This document shows positions 22,866 to 32,434 of a stretch of DNA of 37,540 nt, in pieces; positions within the stretch are counted from its first letter, which is position 1; the number at the start of each line of letters is the position of its first letter. Made by a program: the position numbers and the translations under genes. The notes beneath the pieces are model-generated. The model made no database searches. It was not told the DNA's origin and saw only the letters and a list, made by a program, of their open reading frames with translations. This DNA comes from Cyanobacteria bacterium K_Offshore_surface_m2_239 (GTDB lineage: Bacteria > Cyanobacteriota > Cyanobacteriia > PCC-6307 > Cyanobiaceae). The stretch covers positions 1 through 37,540 of the forward strand of contig VGQX01000011.1 in the NCBI GenBank assembly GCA_016882305.1, written 5' to 3'.

Positions 22866-25306
22866 TCATCGCTCGGGGGGTGGTCCAGCCTGACCCATCC
22901 GCCGTGGAAGGGCCTGCTCATAGGCCTCCCGCAACTGGGACACGGGCAGATGCAGGAGCACGGTGTCGCCCTTCTGAATCACCAGCTCCGGGCGGGCCGT
23001 CACCGTCCCGATGGGCGAGGCCAGCAACGGGCCCGCCGCTCCCGATGCCCCCCCGGCGGCATCGGACACTTCGGCGGCTTCGGCGGCTTCCGCGAGGAGC
23101 CGCTTCCAGGCCGGCTCCCGCTCCGGCGCCACACTCACCAGCACCCGGGCGCCGCCCTCGGCGAAGAGCAGCCGGTCCAGCCGGCCGCCCCCGCCGGGCA
23201 GGGTGACCTGCGCCCCCAACCCCGAAGCGATGGAGCTTTCCGCCAGGGCCACGGCCAGGCCGCCATCGCTGAGGTCGTGGGCGGAGGCCACCAGATCGGC
23301 GGCGATGGCGTGCCGCAGCAGGGCCTGCGTGCGCCGTTCAAGCTCAAGGTCCACCCATGGCGGCCGACCGCTCAACAGGCCGTGGATCACCCCCTGATAG
23401 CTGCTGCCGGCCAACCCCAAACGCTCGTCGTCCTCCGCCTCCGGCGGCACCCCCAGCAGCCAGATGGCTGCCCCCTCCTCACACCAGCCCAGCCCCCGCA
23501 CCTTCGCCAGGTCCTCCACCAGCCCCACCATGCCCACCACCGGCGTGGGGTGGATCGGCTGCGGTCGGCCATCGGGCCGGCGGGTTTCGTTGTATAGGGA
23601 GACGTTGCCGCCGGTGACGGGCGTGCCCAGGGCCTCGCAGGCCAGGGCCAGCCCGCGGCAGGCCAGGGCCAGCTGCCAGTAGCCCGTGTCGGTGTCAGGG
23701 GAGGGAAAGTTGAGGTTGTCGGTCACCGCCAGGGGCTCGGCGCCCACGCAGCTGAGGTTGCGGGCGGCCTCGGCCACGGCGGCCATCCCCCCCCGCTCCG
23801 GATCGAGGGCCACCCAGCGGTTGGGACAATCGACCACGGCAGCCACGCCCCGCTGGCTGGGCTCCAGGGAGCCGGGTCCTTGCTGAGGCCGCAGGCGCAC
23901 CACCGCCGCATCCGCTCCGCCGGGGAGCACCACGGTGTTGGCCTGCACCTGATGGTCGTACTGCCGCCACACCCAGCGCTTGCTGGCGATGGTGGGGTCA
24001 TCGAGCAGGCGGAGCAACACATCGCTCCAGGGCAGGCGGCCATCGCCGAGGGCCACCCCCGCCGCGGTGGCCTCCGGCAGGGCGCTCTCGCTCCAGCGCC
24101 AGAGCGCCTGAATCTCCTCCGGCGGCTCCGTCAGGAGGGTGTGGGCATTGATGGGGGTGTCCTCGGCGAGGGCGTTGGCGGGCACCTCCGCCGCCACCGC
24201 GCCCCGATGCAGCACCCGCACGATGTTCTCGTCGAGCACGCGCCCGACCACTGCGGCCTGGAGCCCCCAGCGGTGAAGCGCGCCATCAGCTCCTCCTCCC
24301 GCCCTGGCTTCACCACGAAGAGCATCCGCTCCTGGGATTCGGAGAGGAGGTAGTCGTAGGCGGTCATGCCGGACTCGCGCGCGGGGACGCGGTCGAGATC
24401 CAGCTCGATGCCCAGCCCCCCCTTGGCGGCCATCTCGGCGCAGCTGCAGGTGAGGCCCGCCGCCCCCATGTCCTGGGCCGCCACCACGGCGCCGCTCTGG
24501 AAGGCCTCCAGGCAGGCCTCGATCAGGCCTTTCTCCAGGAAGGGATCCCCCACCTGGACGGCGGGGCGATCATCGAGGGAGGCCGCGCTGAGCTCGGCGC
24601 TGGCGAAGCTGGCCCCCCCCATGCCATCGCGCCCCGTGGTGCTGCCGACGTAGATGACCGCAAAGCCCACCCCCTCCGCGCCCGCCTTGACGATCTCCTC
24701 CGTCTCCATCAGGCCGAGGGCCATGGCGTTCACCAGGGGATTGCCGGAGTAGCTGGGATCGAAGGCCACCTCGCCGCCCACGGTGGGCACCCCCACGCAG
24801 TTGCCGTAGTGGGCGATGCCCGCCACCACCCCTTCCATCAGGCCGACGTTGCGCGCGTCCTCCAGGGGCCCGAAGCGCAGGGCGTTGAGGAGGGCGATCG
24901 GCCGCGCGCCCATGGTGAAGATGTCGCGGAGGATGCCGCCCACGCCGGTGGCGGCCCCCTGGAAGGGCTCCACAGCGGAGGGGTGGTTGTGGCTTTCGAT
25001 CTTGAAGGCCAGCCGCTGGCCCTCCCCCAGGTCGACCACGCCGGCGTTCTCTCCCGGTCCCACCAGGATGCGCGGTCCGCTGGTGGGGAACTGGCGCAGG
25101 AGCGGCCTTGAATTGCGGTAGCAGCAGTGCTCGGACCACATCACGCCGAACATGCCGAGCTCCGCCCGATTGGGGGGGCGGCCCAGGCGGCGACAGATCT
25201 CTTGATAGTCAGCCGGGCTGAGGTTTTCCTTGCGCAGGGCCTCCTGCACCGCGTCGGCGGGTGGCACTCCCACGATGGTCTGCGTCGGTCCCAGGCAGTC
25301 TCCCAC
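22866..25306 (-). CDS. purL: Phosphoribosylformylglycinamidine synthase subunit PurL, with one apparent frameshift
   Basis: PurL converts FGAR to FGAM using ammonia from PurQ. The N-terminal part reads [40 protein letters not shown] and [20 protein letters not shown], all signature segments of the small bacterial PurL. The C-terminal part has [20 protein letters not shown] and [11 protein letters not shown]. The two parts are in different frames and meet at about 24274, where one extra base would restore [17 protein letters not shown] single missing base in an essential single-copy gene suggests a sequence error. Corrected, the protein is about 800 residues, normal for the family. The start could be later than 25306, since the first 15 residues are not conserved. 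Transcribed with purF. Confidence 0.93.
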
Positions 25307-25327
25307 CTGGCCGCCGCCCCCGCGGCG

Positions 25328-26137
25328 TCAGACCCAGGGATCCTCCACCGGCGACGCGGAGGGGCGTCGGGACGGCGGCGAAGGGGGCCGCGAAGGGGGT
25401 GGAGGGAGGGGATCCTCCGGCCAGTCCTCCAGGGGATCCACCCCCTCGTCGGCGGGGCCAGCGGAGGCGCTGGGGCGGGGCCGGGCCGGATCGTCCCAGG
25501 GGGGCTCCTCAAGCCAGCCCTCCAGGCGATCCTCCAACAAGCCACCGGCCTCTTGAACGCGTTCCCGCAGGCGCGTGGTCTCCCGTTCCACCTGATCGCG
25601 CCAACGGCGGGAGCGCCGCAGAACGTCCTGGCGAAGGCTGGCGCGAGCGAGGGGCAGGTCGTCGAGCTCCTTCAGGGCGGTGAAGACCCGTCCGGGCTTC
25701 TGATCCACGATCCGCTCCGGGCTGAGCCGCCAGCGGCTGGTGCCGGGCAGGCGCGGATCGCTGCGGGCCACGAGGTAGTGGGCGATGCGGCCCGTTCGGG
25801 TCTCCACGGCGGCATCGGCGACGGTGCCGAGGGGTTGCCCCGCCGCCCCCAGCAACTGGGCCTGCAGAAGGGTGGGCAGGCGTTGCACCGTGACGGCGTC
25901 GCTCACGGCCGGCTCCCCCTTGACGAAGGCCTCCCGCTCGCTGAGGCCCCGCAGTTGATCGAGGCGCCACACCAGCCGCCGTTGCTGAAGCGCGGAGGGT
26001 TTGCTCACCCAGCCCAGCAGGCGGTGGACGGGGGGATGCATCCAGGCCAGTTGGCCGGCGCCGTGGTCCAGACCCTGATCGCAGCGCACGCGCCGACGCA
26101 GGAGGTCACTCAGCAGCAGCTGTTCAGGAAGGGCCAA
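25328..26137 (-). CDS. PRC-barrel domain protein
   Basis: The 269-residue protein carries two PRC-barrel-like segments, near residues 1-80 (LLLSDLLRRRVRC...) and 85-150 (AQLLGAAGQPLGTVADAAVE with IAHYLVARSDP). A charged helical stretch (about 165-215) and a proline-rich acidic tail follow. PRC barrels are small beta-barrels found in photosynthetic reaction-centre H subunits and RimM; their role in cyanobacteria is unclear. The gene lies in the tight minus-strand row between dnaN (4 bp away) and purL (21 bp away). The position between dnaN and purL appears conserved in picocyanobacteria from memory. No catalytic residues are visible. Confidence 0.8.
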   Translation of the reverse strand: MALPEQLLLSDLLRRRVRCDQGLDHGAGQLAWMHPPVHRLLGWVSKPSALQQRRLVWRLDQLRGLSEREAFVKGEPAVSDAVTVQRLPTLLQAQLLGAAGQPLGTVADAAVETRTGRIAHYLVARSDPRLPGTSRWRLSPERIVDQKPGRVFTALKELDDLPLARASLRQDVLRRSRRWRDQVERETTRLRERVQEAGGLLEDRLEGWLEEPPWDDPARPRPSASAGPADEGVDPLEDWPEDPLPPPPSRPPSPPSRRPSASPVEDPWV

Positions 26138-26141
26138 GGCC

Positions 26142-27302
26142 TCAGGAACGAATCTGCACGGGCATCACCAGGTAGGTGTAATTGCCGTCCTCGCCCACGG
26201 GGGTGAGCACGGCCGGGGTGGTGGGAGCGTTGCAGCGCATCCGCACGCGGTCGCTGCTGATGGCTTTCAGACCGTCGAGGAGGTAGCGCACGTTGAAGGC
26301 GATGTCGATCGGCTCCCCTTCCACCTCCGCCGCCACCTCTTCCGAGCCGCTGCCCACGTCCTGGGCGTCGACGCTGATGGTGACCAGGCCGCGGGCGTCG
26401 TCCAGGGCGATCTTGACGACGTTGTTGTGTTGATCGGCCAGCACGGCCACCCGCTCCAGGGAGGACGTGAAGGCCCGCCGGTCCAGGCTGATCGAGCGGC
26501 TGAAGCTGGCGGGAATCAACTGGCGGTAGTTGGGATAGGTGCCGTCCAGGCTGCGGGTGGTGAGCACCTGATCGGCCCAGAGCAGCACCACCTGCCCGCG
26601 ATCGCAGAACAGGCTGAGGGGGTCATTGGAGGAGCGGCCCGCCAGGAGGCGCTCCAGCTCCCGCAGGGAACGGGCTGGCACCGTGACGGCGAAGGGCTCG
26701 CCGGGGGCGTCGGGCTCGGCGGGGGGCGTGTCCGCAGGGATGCGGGGGAGGCGAAGCACGGCCAGGCGGTGCCCGTCGGTGGCGGCACATTCGAACCCCG
26801 CGTCATCCAGGTGGAGGTGCACGCCGGTGAGGAGCTGCTTGGCTTCGTCCGCGCTGCTGGCGAAGAGCGTGGCGCGCAGCCCCTTCACCAGGGCCTGGGG
26901 ATCCAGCTGGATCGGCGTGCCGCTCTGCACCAGGGGAAGATCGGGAAAATCGTCCGCGCTCATGCCTCGCATCTGGTAGGAGCCGGAGAGGCTGGTGAGC
27001 TCCACCTGCTCCTGGCCCTCCTCGCAGCTGAGGGTGATGGGGCTGTCGGCGGAGAGGCGGCTGACGATCTCGGAGAAGAGGCGGGCGGGCAGGGTCACCG
27101 CGCCGCTGCTCTCCACGCTGGCCGGGAGGGTGGTCTGAATGCCGAGGTGAAGGTCGAAACCGGTGAGGCTCAACCGGTTGGTGGCGGCGTCAGCGGTGAG
27201 CAGCACGTTGGCCAGCACGGGATGGGTGGGGCGCGCGGCGACAGCCCGACTCACCAGCTGGAGGCTGGCGCTGAGTTCGGCCTGGGAGCAAACCAGCTTC
27301 AT
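26142..27302 (-). CDS. dnaN: DNA polymerase III beta subunit (sliding clamp)
   Basis: The 386-residue protein begins MKLVCSQAELSASLQLVSRA and shows the three-domain clamp fold: PVLANVLLTADAATNRLSLT in domain 1, GVHLHLDDAGFECAATDGHR with LAVLRLP in domain 2, and FNVRYLLDGLKAI with the C-terminal YLVMPVQIR in domain 3. It encircles DNA and tethers the replicative polymerase. ATG 27302 matches the family start; an in-frame ATG 33 bp upstream would add an unconserved leader. The gene is at the head of the minus-strand row dnaN, PRC-barrel, purL, purF. Upstream of it lies the candidate replication origin. Confidence 0.97.
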   Translation of the reverse strand: MKLVCSQAELSASLQLVSRAVAARPTHPVLANVLLTADAATNRLSLTGFDLHLGIQTTLPASVESSGAVTLPARLFSEIVSRLSADSPITLSCEEGQEQVELTSLSGSYQMRGMSADDFPDLPLVQSGTPIQLDPQALVKGLRATLFASSADEAKQLLTGVHLHLDDAGFECAATDGHRLAVLRLPRIPADTPPAEPDAPGEPFAVTVPARSLRELERLLAGRSSNDPLSLFCDRGQVVLLWADQVLTTRSLDGTYPNYRQLIPASFSRSISLDRRAFTSSLERVAVLADQHNNVVKIALDDARGLVTISVDAQDVGSGSEEVAAEVEGEPIDIAFNVRYLLDGLKAISSDRVRMRCNAPTTPAVLTPVGEDGNYTYLVMPVQIRS

Positions 27303-27696
27303 GGCGGACTGGAAATGGCACGGATCAGCCGCCATACGGTTTCACACGATGGGGCTCCGCGCAACCGGCGAGCCGGCGACGGATTCCCCAACCCGCCAAG
27401 CCAACGGCGATAACGTTCAAAAATGATCAATTTGAAAGAAAGAAAATCCGTCGTAGTAGGGGCTGGGGAAAGGGTGGAAAAGTCCTCACAAGGCCTGTGG
27501 CGACGGGGTGGAGCGGAAGCTGGCCCTGGGGAGGAGGAGAAGGCGATCGGGCAAAACAAGCGGTTTTCCACTCTTTCCCTGGCCTGGGGAAAAAAAGAGC
27601 GAGCCGTCCTCCACGAGCGGACCGTCGTTTTCCCCGCTGTCTCCCCCCGTTTTGCGCCGCGCGCCCGCGCCCGACAGCCCCGTTCCCGGGACGCGC
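27303..27696. other. Candidate chromosomal replication origin
   Basis: This 394-bp gap between dnaN and thrC has no gene. It contains near-consensus DnaA boxes: TTTTCCACC (complement of 27473-27481) and TTTTCCACT (27564-27572), each one mismatch from TTTTCCACA, and a weaker TTTTCCCCG (27628-27636). An AT-rich patch at about 27417-27448 could unwind. Chromosomes of this lineage are often numbered from dnaN, which supports the placement. Confidence 0.5.
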
Positions 27697-27724
27697 AAAA
27701 AGGGCGCTCGACACGTGTCCGAGC
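27697..27724 (-). terminator. Rho-independent terminator of thrC
   Basis: On the minus strand, just after the thrC stop, GCTCGGACACGTGTCGAGC forms a stem (27706-27724), followed by GCCCTTTTT ending at 27697. The inner GACACGTGTC is a perfect palindrome. Confidence 0.7.
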
Positions 27725-27727
27725 GGC

Positions 27728-28786
27728 TTAGAAGCCCATCACGCTGGCCACCACGCTGGTATCAGGCTCCAGTCCGGTGTGGAAGCGCGAGTCGTTGTGT
27801 TCGATGGCGGTGGTGGGATCCTTCAGGCCATTGCCGGTCAACACGCACACCACCGTGCTGTTCGCCGGCACCTCCTCCCTCCGCTTCAGCAGCCCCGCCA
27901 CCGAGGCCGCGCTCGCCGGCTCGCAGAACACCCCCTCGTCCCTGCCGAGCAGCTTGTAGGCCTCCAGGATCTCCGCGTCGCTGACGGCCAGGAAGCCGCC
28001 CTGGCTTTCCCGCTGGGCTTTGAGAGCGTTCTCCTTGTTGACCGGATTGCCGATGCGAATCGCCGTGGCGATCGTGTCCGGATGCTCCACCGTGTGGCCC
28101 AGCACCATCGGCGCCGCCCCTTCCGCCTGGAAGCCCATCATGCGGGGCAGGGTCTGGCTGAGGCCCGCGTCCCGGTATTCCTTGAAGCCCATCCAGTAGG
28201 CGCTGATGTTGCCGGCATTGCCGACGGGGATGCAGAGCCAGTCGGGGGCGTCACCAAGGGCGTCGATCACCTCAAAGGCGGCGGTCTTCTGGCCCTGGAG
28301 ACGATAGGGATTGAGAGAATTGACCAGGGTGACCGGATACTGATCCGCCACCTCCCGCACGATGGCCAGGGCCCGATCGAAGTTGCCCTTCACCGCCAGC
28401 ACCTCGGCGCCATACAGCAGCGCCTGGGCCAATTTCCCTTGGGCCACGTAACCATCCGGGATCAAGACGAAGGCCCGCATGCCCCCCCGGCGGGCATAGG
28501 CTGCGGCGGCTGCGGAAGTGTTCCCCGTGCTGGCGCAGATCACGGCCTCCGAGCCCTCCTCCCGCGCTTTGCTGATCGCCATCGTCATCCCCCGGTCCTT
28601 GAAGGAGCCCGTGGGATTGAGGCCGTCGTATTTGAGGTGCACCAGCACACCCCTGCCGATCAAGCGCGAGAGGCTGGGGGCGGGGATCAAGGGCGTGGCT
28701 CCCTCCCGAAGGGTGATCACCGGCGTGGCGGCCGACACGGGCAGCCAGGAGCGATAGGCCTCGATCAGCCCTGGCCAGTCCTGCAT
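27728..28786 (-). CDS. thrC: Threonine synthase
   Basis: ThrC converts O-phosphohomoserine to threonine with PLP. The PLP lysine sits in DGLNPTGSFKDRGMTMAI, the phosphate-binding region includes VGNAGNISAYWMGF, and ASTGNTSAAAAAYARRGGMR is typical. The protein is 352 residues from ATG 28786 (MQDWPGLIEAYRSWLPVS), the usual cyanobacterial start. The frame also allows ATG 28852, which adds 22 poorly conserved residues. It is the last gene of a minus-strand run that includes the DUF1400 protein and the ABC1-like kinase. It ends in a clear hairpin terminator before the origin region. Confidence 0.95.
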   Translation of the reverse strand: MQDWPGLIEAYRSWLPVSAATPVITLREGATPLIPAPSLSRLIGRGVLVHLKYDGLNPTGSFKDRGMTMAISKAREEGSEAVICASTGNTSAAAAAYARRGGMRAFVLIPDGYVAQGKLAQALLYGAEVLAVKGNFDRALAIVREVADQYPVTLVNSLNPYRLQGQKTAAFEVIDALGDAPDWLCIPVGNAGNISAYWMGFKEYRDAGLSQTLPRMMGFQAEGAAPMVLGHTVEHPDTIATAIRIGNPVNKENALKAQRESQGGFLAVSDAEILEAYKLLGRDEGVFCEPASAASVAGLLKRREEVPANSTVVCVLTGNGLKDPTTAIEHNDSRFHTGLEPDTSVVASVMGF

Positions 28787-28878
28787 CGTGGGACGCTGAC
28801 CCAGGCGACGCAGGGCTTGGAGCAGGGGCACGGCGCGCGGGGGGTGAAACACTGAATCTAAGCGCCGGAACCCCCGGC

Positions 28879-29490
28879 TCAGCTGGCAGGACCCGTGGGC
28901 TTGGAGGAGGAGGGTCCGCCGCGCAGGCCATCGAGGGGCGATTCGGAGAAGAAGCGGATCAACTCGGAGATGGAGCTGGCCTTCTGGGAGAGAACGAGCA
29001 GTTGGGGAATGTTCACGGCCATTTCACGGGTGGGATAGGACTGGAGGAACCCCAGGGCGGAGAGGGACCCCCCGCCTTCGTCGATGCCCATCACCACCGC
29101 AGAGCGCAGGGCGACGACGCCATCCTGAGGAGAGCGGGTGGGGTGGATGATCAGCGCGATCCGATCCAGCACGGCATCGCCGATCCGGGTGTTCAGCAGA
29201 CGGCTGACGAGCGGGACGGGGAGCGCGATCTTTTCATTGAGCACCGTCTTCAGCTGACGCGGGTTCTGACGACCGAGGCGGAGAAGATCGCCCAACAATC
29301 CAGGCGCCTTGCCGGTGGTGGCCAGCGTTTCAAAGTCGCTGATCGGGATGGAGCGGCGGAAGGCGCCGCTGATCAACACCACCCGATCCGCCGCCTGCGC
29401 GCTGGGCGAGCCGCCGCCGAGGCCGAACACGAGGACCGAGGCCAGGCCCGCCCCCATCCATGCCCCCCATCGGCCTGTCGTGCTGCCCAT
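28879..29490 (-). CDS. DUF1400-domain exported protein
   Basis: The 203-residue protein starts with a signal peptide (GAWMGAGLASVLVFGLGGG, then an AQA-A cleavage site near residue 34). The mature part, ADRVVLISGAFRRSIPISDF then LGDLLRLGRQNPRQLKTVL and SFLNTRIGDAVL-like sequence, is the DUF1400 domain. That domain is nearly confined to cyanobacteria and often precedes an alpha/beta hydrolase domain. Here the hydrolase part is absent, so the protein is the domain alone, probably periplasmic or lumenal. Function is unknown. It lies between thrC and the ABC1-family kinase on the same strand. Confidence 0.8.
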   Translation of the reverse strand: MGSTTGRWGAWMGAGLASVLVFGLGGGSPSAQAADRVVLISGAFRRSIPISDFETLATTGKAPGLLGDLLRLGRQNPRQLKTVLNEKIALPVPLVSRLLNTRIGDAVLDRIALIIHPTRSPQDGVVALRSAVVMGIDEGGGSLSALGFLQSYPTREMAVNIPQLLVLSQKASSISELIRFFSESPLDGLRGGPSSSKPTGPAS

Positions 29491-29566
29491 CGCCTTGTTG
29501 AGGTCTGACGTTGAACGTTGAATCTAAAGGCGGTCTTTGAGGCGACCGAACTTCACCCGCCAGCTT

Positions 29567-31609
29567 TCAGGCTGGAGTCACCAGCACATCCCGCAGCAGG
29601 CGCACCACCCCCCGTTCCGCCAATCCCTTGGCCACATCCGCTCCCATCTGGCGCAGATCGGGCTGCCCGAGCAGGCGGGGCAGCCGCTGGAGCAGCAGGC
29701 GGGGTTCGAAGCCGGGCAGATCGCTGAGGATCGCCGACAACTGCCGCACGGGCTCAAGATCGAGCAGCGGGCGCGGATCGAGAGCTTCCGGGCTGCTCTG
29801 CCGTTGCCGCAGCCCGGGGGGAAGCAGGCGATCGGGCAGGCGGCGCCCGATGCGCAGCGCCATGCGCCAGGCCAGGGTGTCCATGCGCTCCACCATGGCG
29901 TCCACGAGCTGGCGTCGCAGCAGGCCGCCGCCGGGGGAGAAGAGGAAGTCGATCACCTGATCGAGAAGCCCCTCCACATCGAGCTGCTCCTGCAGGGCGG
30001 CGCTGCTCACGAGCGCCTCCAGCCGCTGCCAGCGAAACTCCTCGCCATCGAACAACATCTCCCGCAGGCTCTGGCGCAGTTGCGGATCGGGGTCTTCCAT
30101 CAGCCGTCGCGCGAAATAGGGATAGGCGGCGCCGAGGATCTTGAAATCCGGATCCACGCTCAAGGCAATCCCCTCAAGGGTGACGAGTGAACGAATGATC
30201 AGGGCGTAGTAGGGCGGAACACGAAAGGGAAAGCGATACATGACGCCAGAGAGATCATCGGTCACCGCTTTGAAATCCATCCGGTTCACTCCCATCTCCA
30301 GGGCCTGGCCGAAGACCACCTCAAACGCCGGCACGATGGGGGAGAGATCAACCTCTTCGCTGAGGAAGCCAAGACTGACGAAATCCTTGGAGAGGGAGCT
30401 GAAGTCACGATTGACGAGATGGACAACCGCTTGAATCAATCCCGTTCGAGATTCACGCGTGATGCTGCTCATCATGCCGAAGTCCAGATAGGCCAAACGG
30501 CCATCCGCAAGGGCAAGAAGGTTGCCAGGATGGGGATCAGCGTGGAAGAAACCGTGTTCCAGCAGCTGTTGCAGGCTGCAGTTCACACCAATGCTGACCA
30601 TTTCATCAGGATCGACACCAATCGCTTTGACAGCCTCCAAATTGGTGAGCTTCACGCCATCAATCCACTCCATTGTCAACACGCGTCGACTGGTGGCTTC
30701 AAGATAAATTTCAGGTACAGCGATATGACGATTGTGAGCATGAAGCTGCTTGAATTTACTCGCATTAGCGGCTTCATTCATGTAATCCATCTCTTCAAAA
30801 ACTCGCGTTCCGAGTTCATCGATCAACCCGACCAGGTCACTGCGGATGAGGCGAATATTTCGGTTCAACCAGCCGGCTATGTTGCGGACGATATAGAGAT
30901 CCAAAGTGATTTGTTCCCGCAGTCCCGGCCGCTGCACTTTTACCGCAACCTTTTGACCTCCCTTCAGCACGCCACGGTGCACCTGTCCGAGGGAGGCGGC
31001 GGAGATGGGCTCCTTCTCCAGGCTGCTGTACACCTCGCTCACCGGAGCGCCGAGATCCTCCTCGATGCAGGCCATGGCGAGGGTGGAATCAAAGCCCGGC
31101 AACTGGTCTTGCAGTTGGGCGAGCTCCTCCAGCAACACTGGCGGCACGATGTCGGGTCGCGTGGAGAGGGCCTGGCCGGCTTTGATGAAGGCGGGCCCGA
31201 GGGCGGCGAGCAATTCCGCGCATTCCCGCGCCCGCGCCCTGGCGCGCGCGGGGTTGGTGAGCCGGCCGGTGAAGCGGTCGCTGGCGACGGCCAGGAGAAA
31301 CAGGCAGATCGGCACCAGGGTCTGCCAGAGGCGTCGCAGAAGCCTTTGCGGGTGTCCGGCGTAGAGGCGGGTGATGGCAGCCGGGTCATAGACCAGCAGG
31401 CCGGAAGCTTCCAGAAAATCCTCAAGTTCCGGAGGGCCCGCCTGCGCTTTGTTCACGGGGGCCTCGGGATGGGTGGGAGAGCTGATGGTGGGCAGGGCGG
31501 GAGGTGCCGGAGCCATGGGATCCGTGCCGAACACGGCGGCGCGCATCCTTGCCAGGGCCTGCTCCGCGGGGGTCAGGTCCGGGGCGGAGGGTGTGGTGGG
31601 AGACCTCAT
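29567..31609 (-). CDS. ABC1/UbiB (AarF) family atypical kinase
   Basis: The 680-residue protein has all the family marks: the KxGQ motif in AFIKAGQALSTRPDIVP (Lys143 to Gln146), the alanine-rich loop AASLGQVHRG, the lysine of VAVKVQRPG, GFFHADPHPGNLLAL and the metal-binding DFGM. These are atypical protein-kinase-like ATPases that support quinone and prenyl-lipid metabolism; in cyanobacteria they bear on plastoquinone and tocopherol levels. A hydrophobic segment at about 98-110 may anchor it to membrane. The first 60 residues are proline-rich and unconserved, so the start could be later. It is transcribed toward thrC. Confidence 0.93.
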   Translation of the reverse strand: MRSPTTPSAPDLTPAEQALARMRAAVFGTDPMAPAPPALPTISSPTHPEAPVNKAQAGPPELEDFLEASGLLVYDPAAITRLYAGHPQRLLRRLWQTLVPICLFLLAVASDRFTGRLTNPARARARARECAELLAALGPAFIKAGQALSTRPDIVPPVLLEELAQLQDQLPGFDSTLAMACIEEDLGAPVSEVYSSLEKEPISAASLGQVHRGVLKGGQKVAVKVQRPGLREQITLDLYIVRNIAGWLNRNIRLIRSDLVGLIDELGTRVFEEMDYMNEAANASKFKQLHAHNRHIAVPEIYLEATSRRVLTMEWIDGVKLTNLEAVKAIGVDPDEMVSIGVNCSLQQLLEHGFFHADPHPGNLLALADGRLAYLDFGMMSSITRESRTGLIQAVVHLVNRDFSSLSKDFVSLGFLSEEVDLSPIVPAFEVVFGQALEMGVNRMDFKAVTDDLSGVMYRFPFRVPPYYALIIRSLVTLEGIALSVDPDFKILGAAYPYFARRLMEDPDPQLRQSLREMLFDGEEFRWQRLEALVSSAALQEQLDVEGLLDQVIDFLFSPGGGLLRRQLVDAMVERMDTLAWRMALRIGRRLPDRLLPPGLRQRQSSPEALDPRPLLDLEPVRQLSAILSDLPGFEPRLLLQRLPRLLGQPDLRQMGADVAKGLAERGVVRLLRDVLVTPA

Positions 31610-31701
31610 CTGGCTTCACGGGCCGCGGAGCAGGGGCTGATTCTGTCTGCTGGCGGGGGCTGGTGCGCCACAGGCGGCCAGCCCCATCTCCCGGGGCTCT
31701 C

Positions 31702-32106
31702 TCAGGCCGTGGCTTCCGGCGATTCCTCCCCCTCCAGGTCCACCTCCGAGGAGGTGCCGAGAGGCAGGAGGCGAATCTGCCGACGGCCGAGCTTGATCTC
31801 AAACTCGTCGCCCGGCTTGAGGTCGAGCAGCGCCGTGTAGGCCTTGCCGACCATCAGGTTGCCGTTGAACTGCACCTTGGTGTTGAAGCTCAACTTCCGC
31901 CCCGGTTTGGAGCTGTGGCCAGAATCTCCAAGGTGCATACCCTTGGCTTCCAGAAGCGCCTCATAGAACGCGGTGAAGTTCAGGCGCTCGGTCCCGTCCT
32001 TCTTGGTGCTGACGTAGCCGCAGCTGCGCACGAGGTCCGATTTGGACGCGTCTCCCAACTCCTTGACTTTGGCGAGGAGATCGGAACCTGTTAATCCTGA
32101 ATTCAT
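31702..32106 (-). CDS. Cyanobacterial AbrB-like transcription regulator (cyAbrB)
   Basis: The 134-residue protein has the cyAbrB layout: an N-terminal conserved region (LTGSDLLAKVKELGDASKSD, then LVRSCGYVS) followed by an AbrB-like swapped-hairpin domain (KVQFNGNLMVGKAYTALLDL, GDEFEIKLGRRQIRLLPLG). Family members bind DNA as global regulators of nitrogen and carbon metabolism in cyanobacteria. The ATG at 32106 (MNSGLTGSDLL) is preferred; an upstream in-frame ATG at 32157 would add residues reading through the stem-loop leader. It is divergent from recN and upstream of the ABC1 kinase gene on the same strand. Strong marker that the host is a cyanobacterium. Confidence 0.93.
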   Translation of the reverse strand: MNSGLTGSDLLAKVKELGDASKSDLVRSCGYVSTKKDGTERLNFTAFYEALLEAKGMHLGDSGHSSKPGRKLSFNTKVQFNGNLMVGKAYTALLDLKPGDEFEIKLGRRQIRLLPLGTSSEVDLEGEESPEATA

Positions 32107-32141
32107 GGTTGCGTGGATTGGGGCTTGACCCCATGAATAAT

Positions 32142-32164
32142 AAGATCCTAACAGCAAGGATCTT
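32142..32164. repeat. Stem-loop in the cyAbrB/recN divergent region
   Basis: AAGATCCT (32142-32149) and AGGATCTT (32157-32164) form a perfect 8-bp stem with a 7-base loop, 36 bp upstream of the cyAbrB start. A second small inverted repeat (GGGG-CTTGA-CCCC) lies between. It could be an operator or leader hairpin. The rest of the roughly 330-bp divergent gap shows no further sites I can support. Confidence 0.5.
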
Positions 32165-32434
32165 CCTCGTTTTTAGCACCTTGTTGCGGATTTCCGAATC
32201 CACCTGAACGCCCATGTTGTGTTTTCTCAACAAAACAGCCTGAAGTCCAGACCGCCAGCGCCTTCCCCAGCCGCGAGCCACCTGTGCCAGACGCCGTTTC
32301 TCCCTCCTCCCTGGAGGGCTCCCTGGCGTGGCGACAGCCCGTCGCGGTTCTTTCCCCGGCTGGAGCGGCGGGCTCCCCTTTTGCCGTCCCGGAGCCTTCG
32401 CTACGGTTTGGGAACGCTCCGTGAAGGAACGCCG

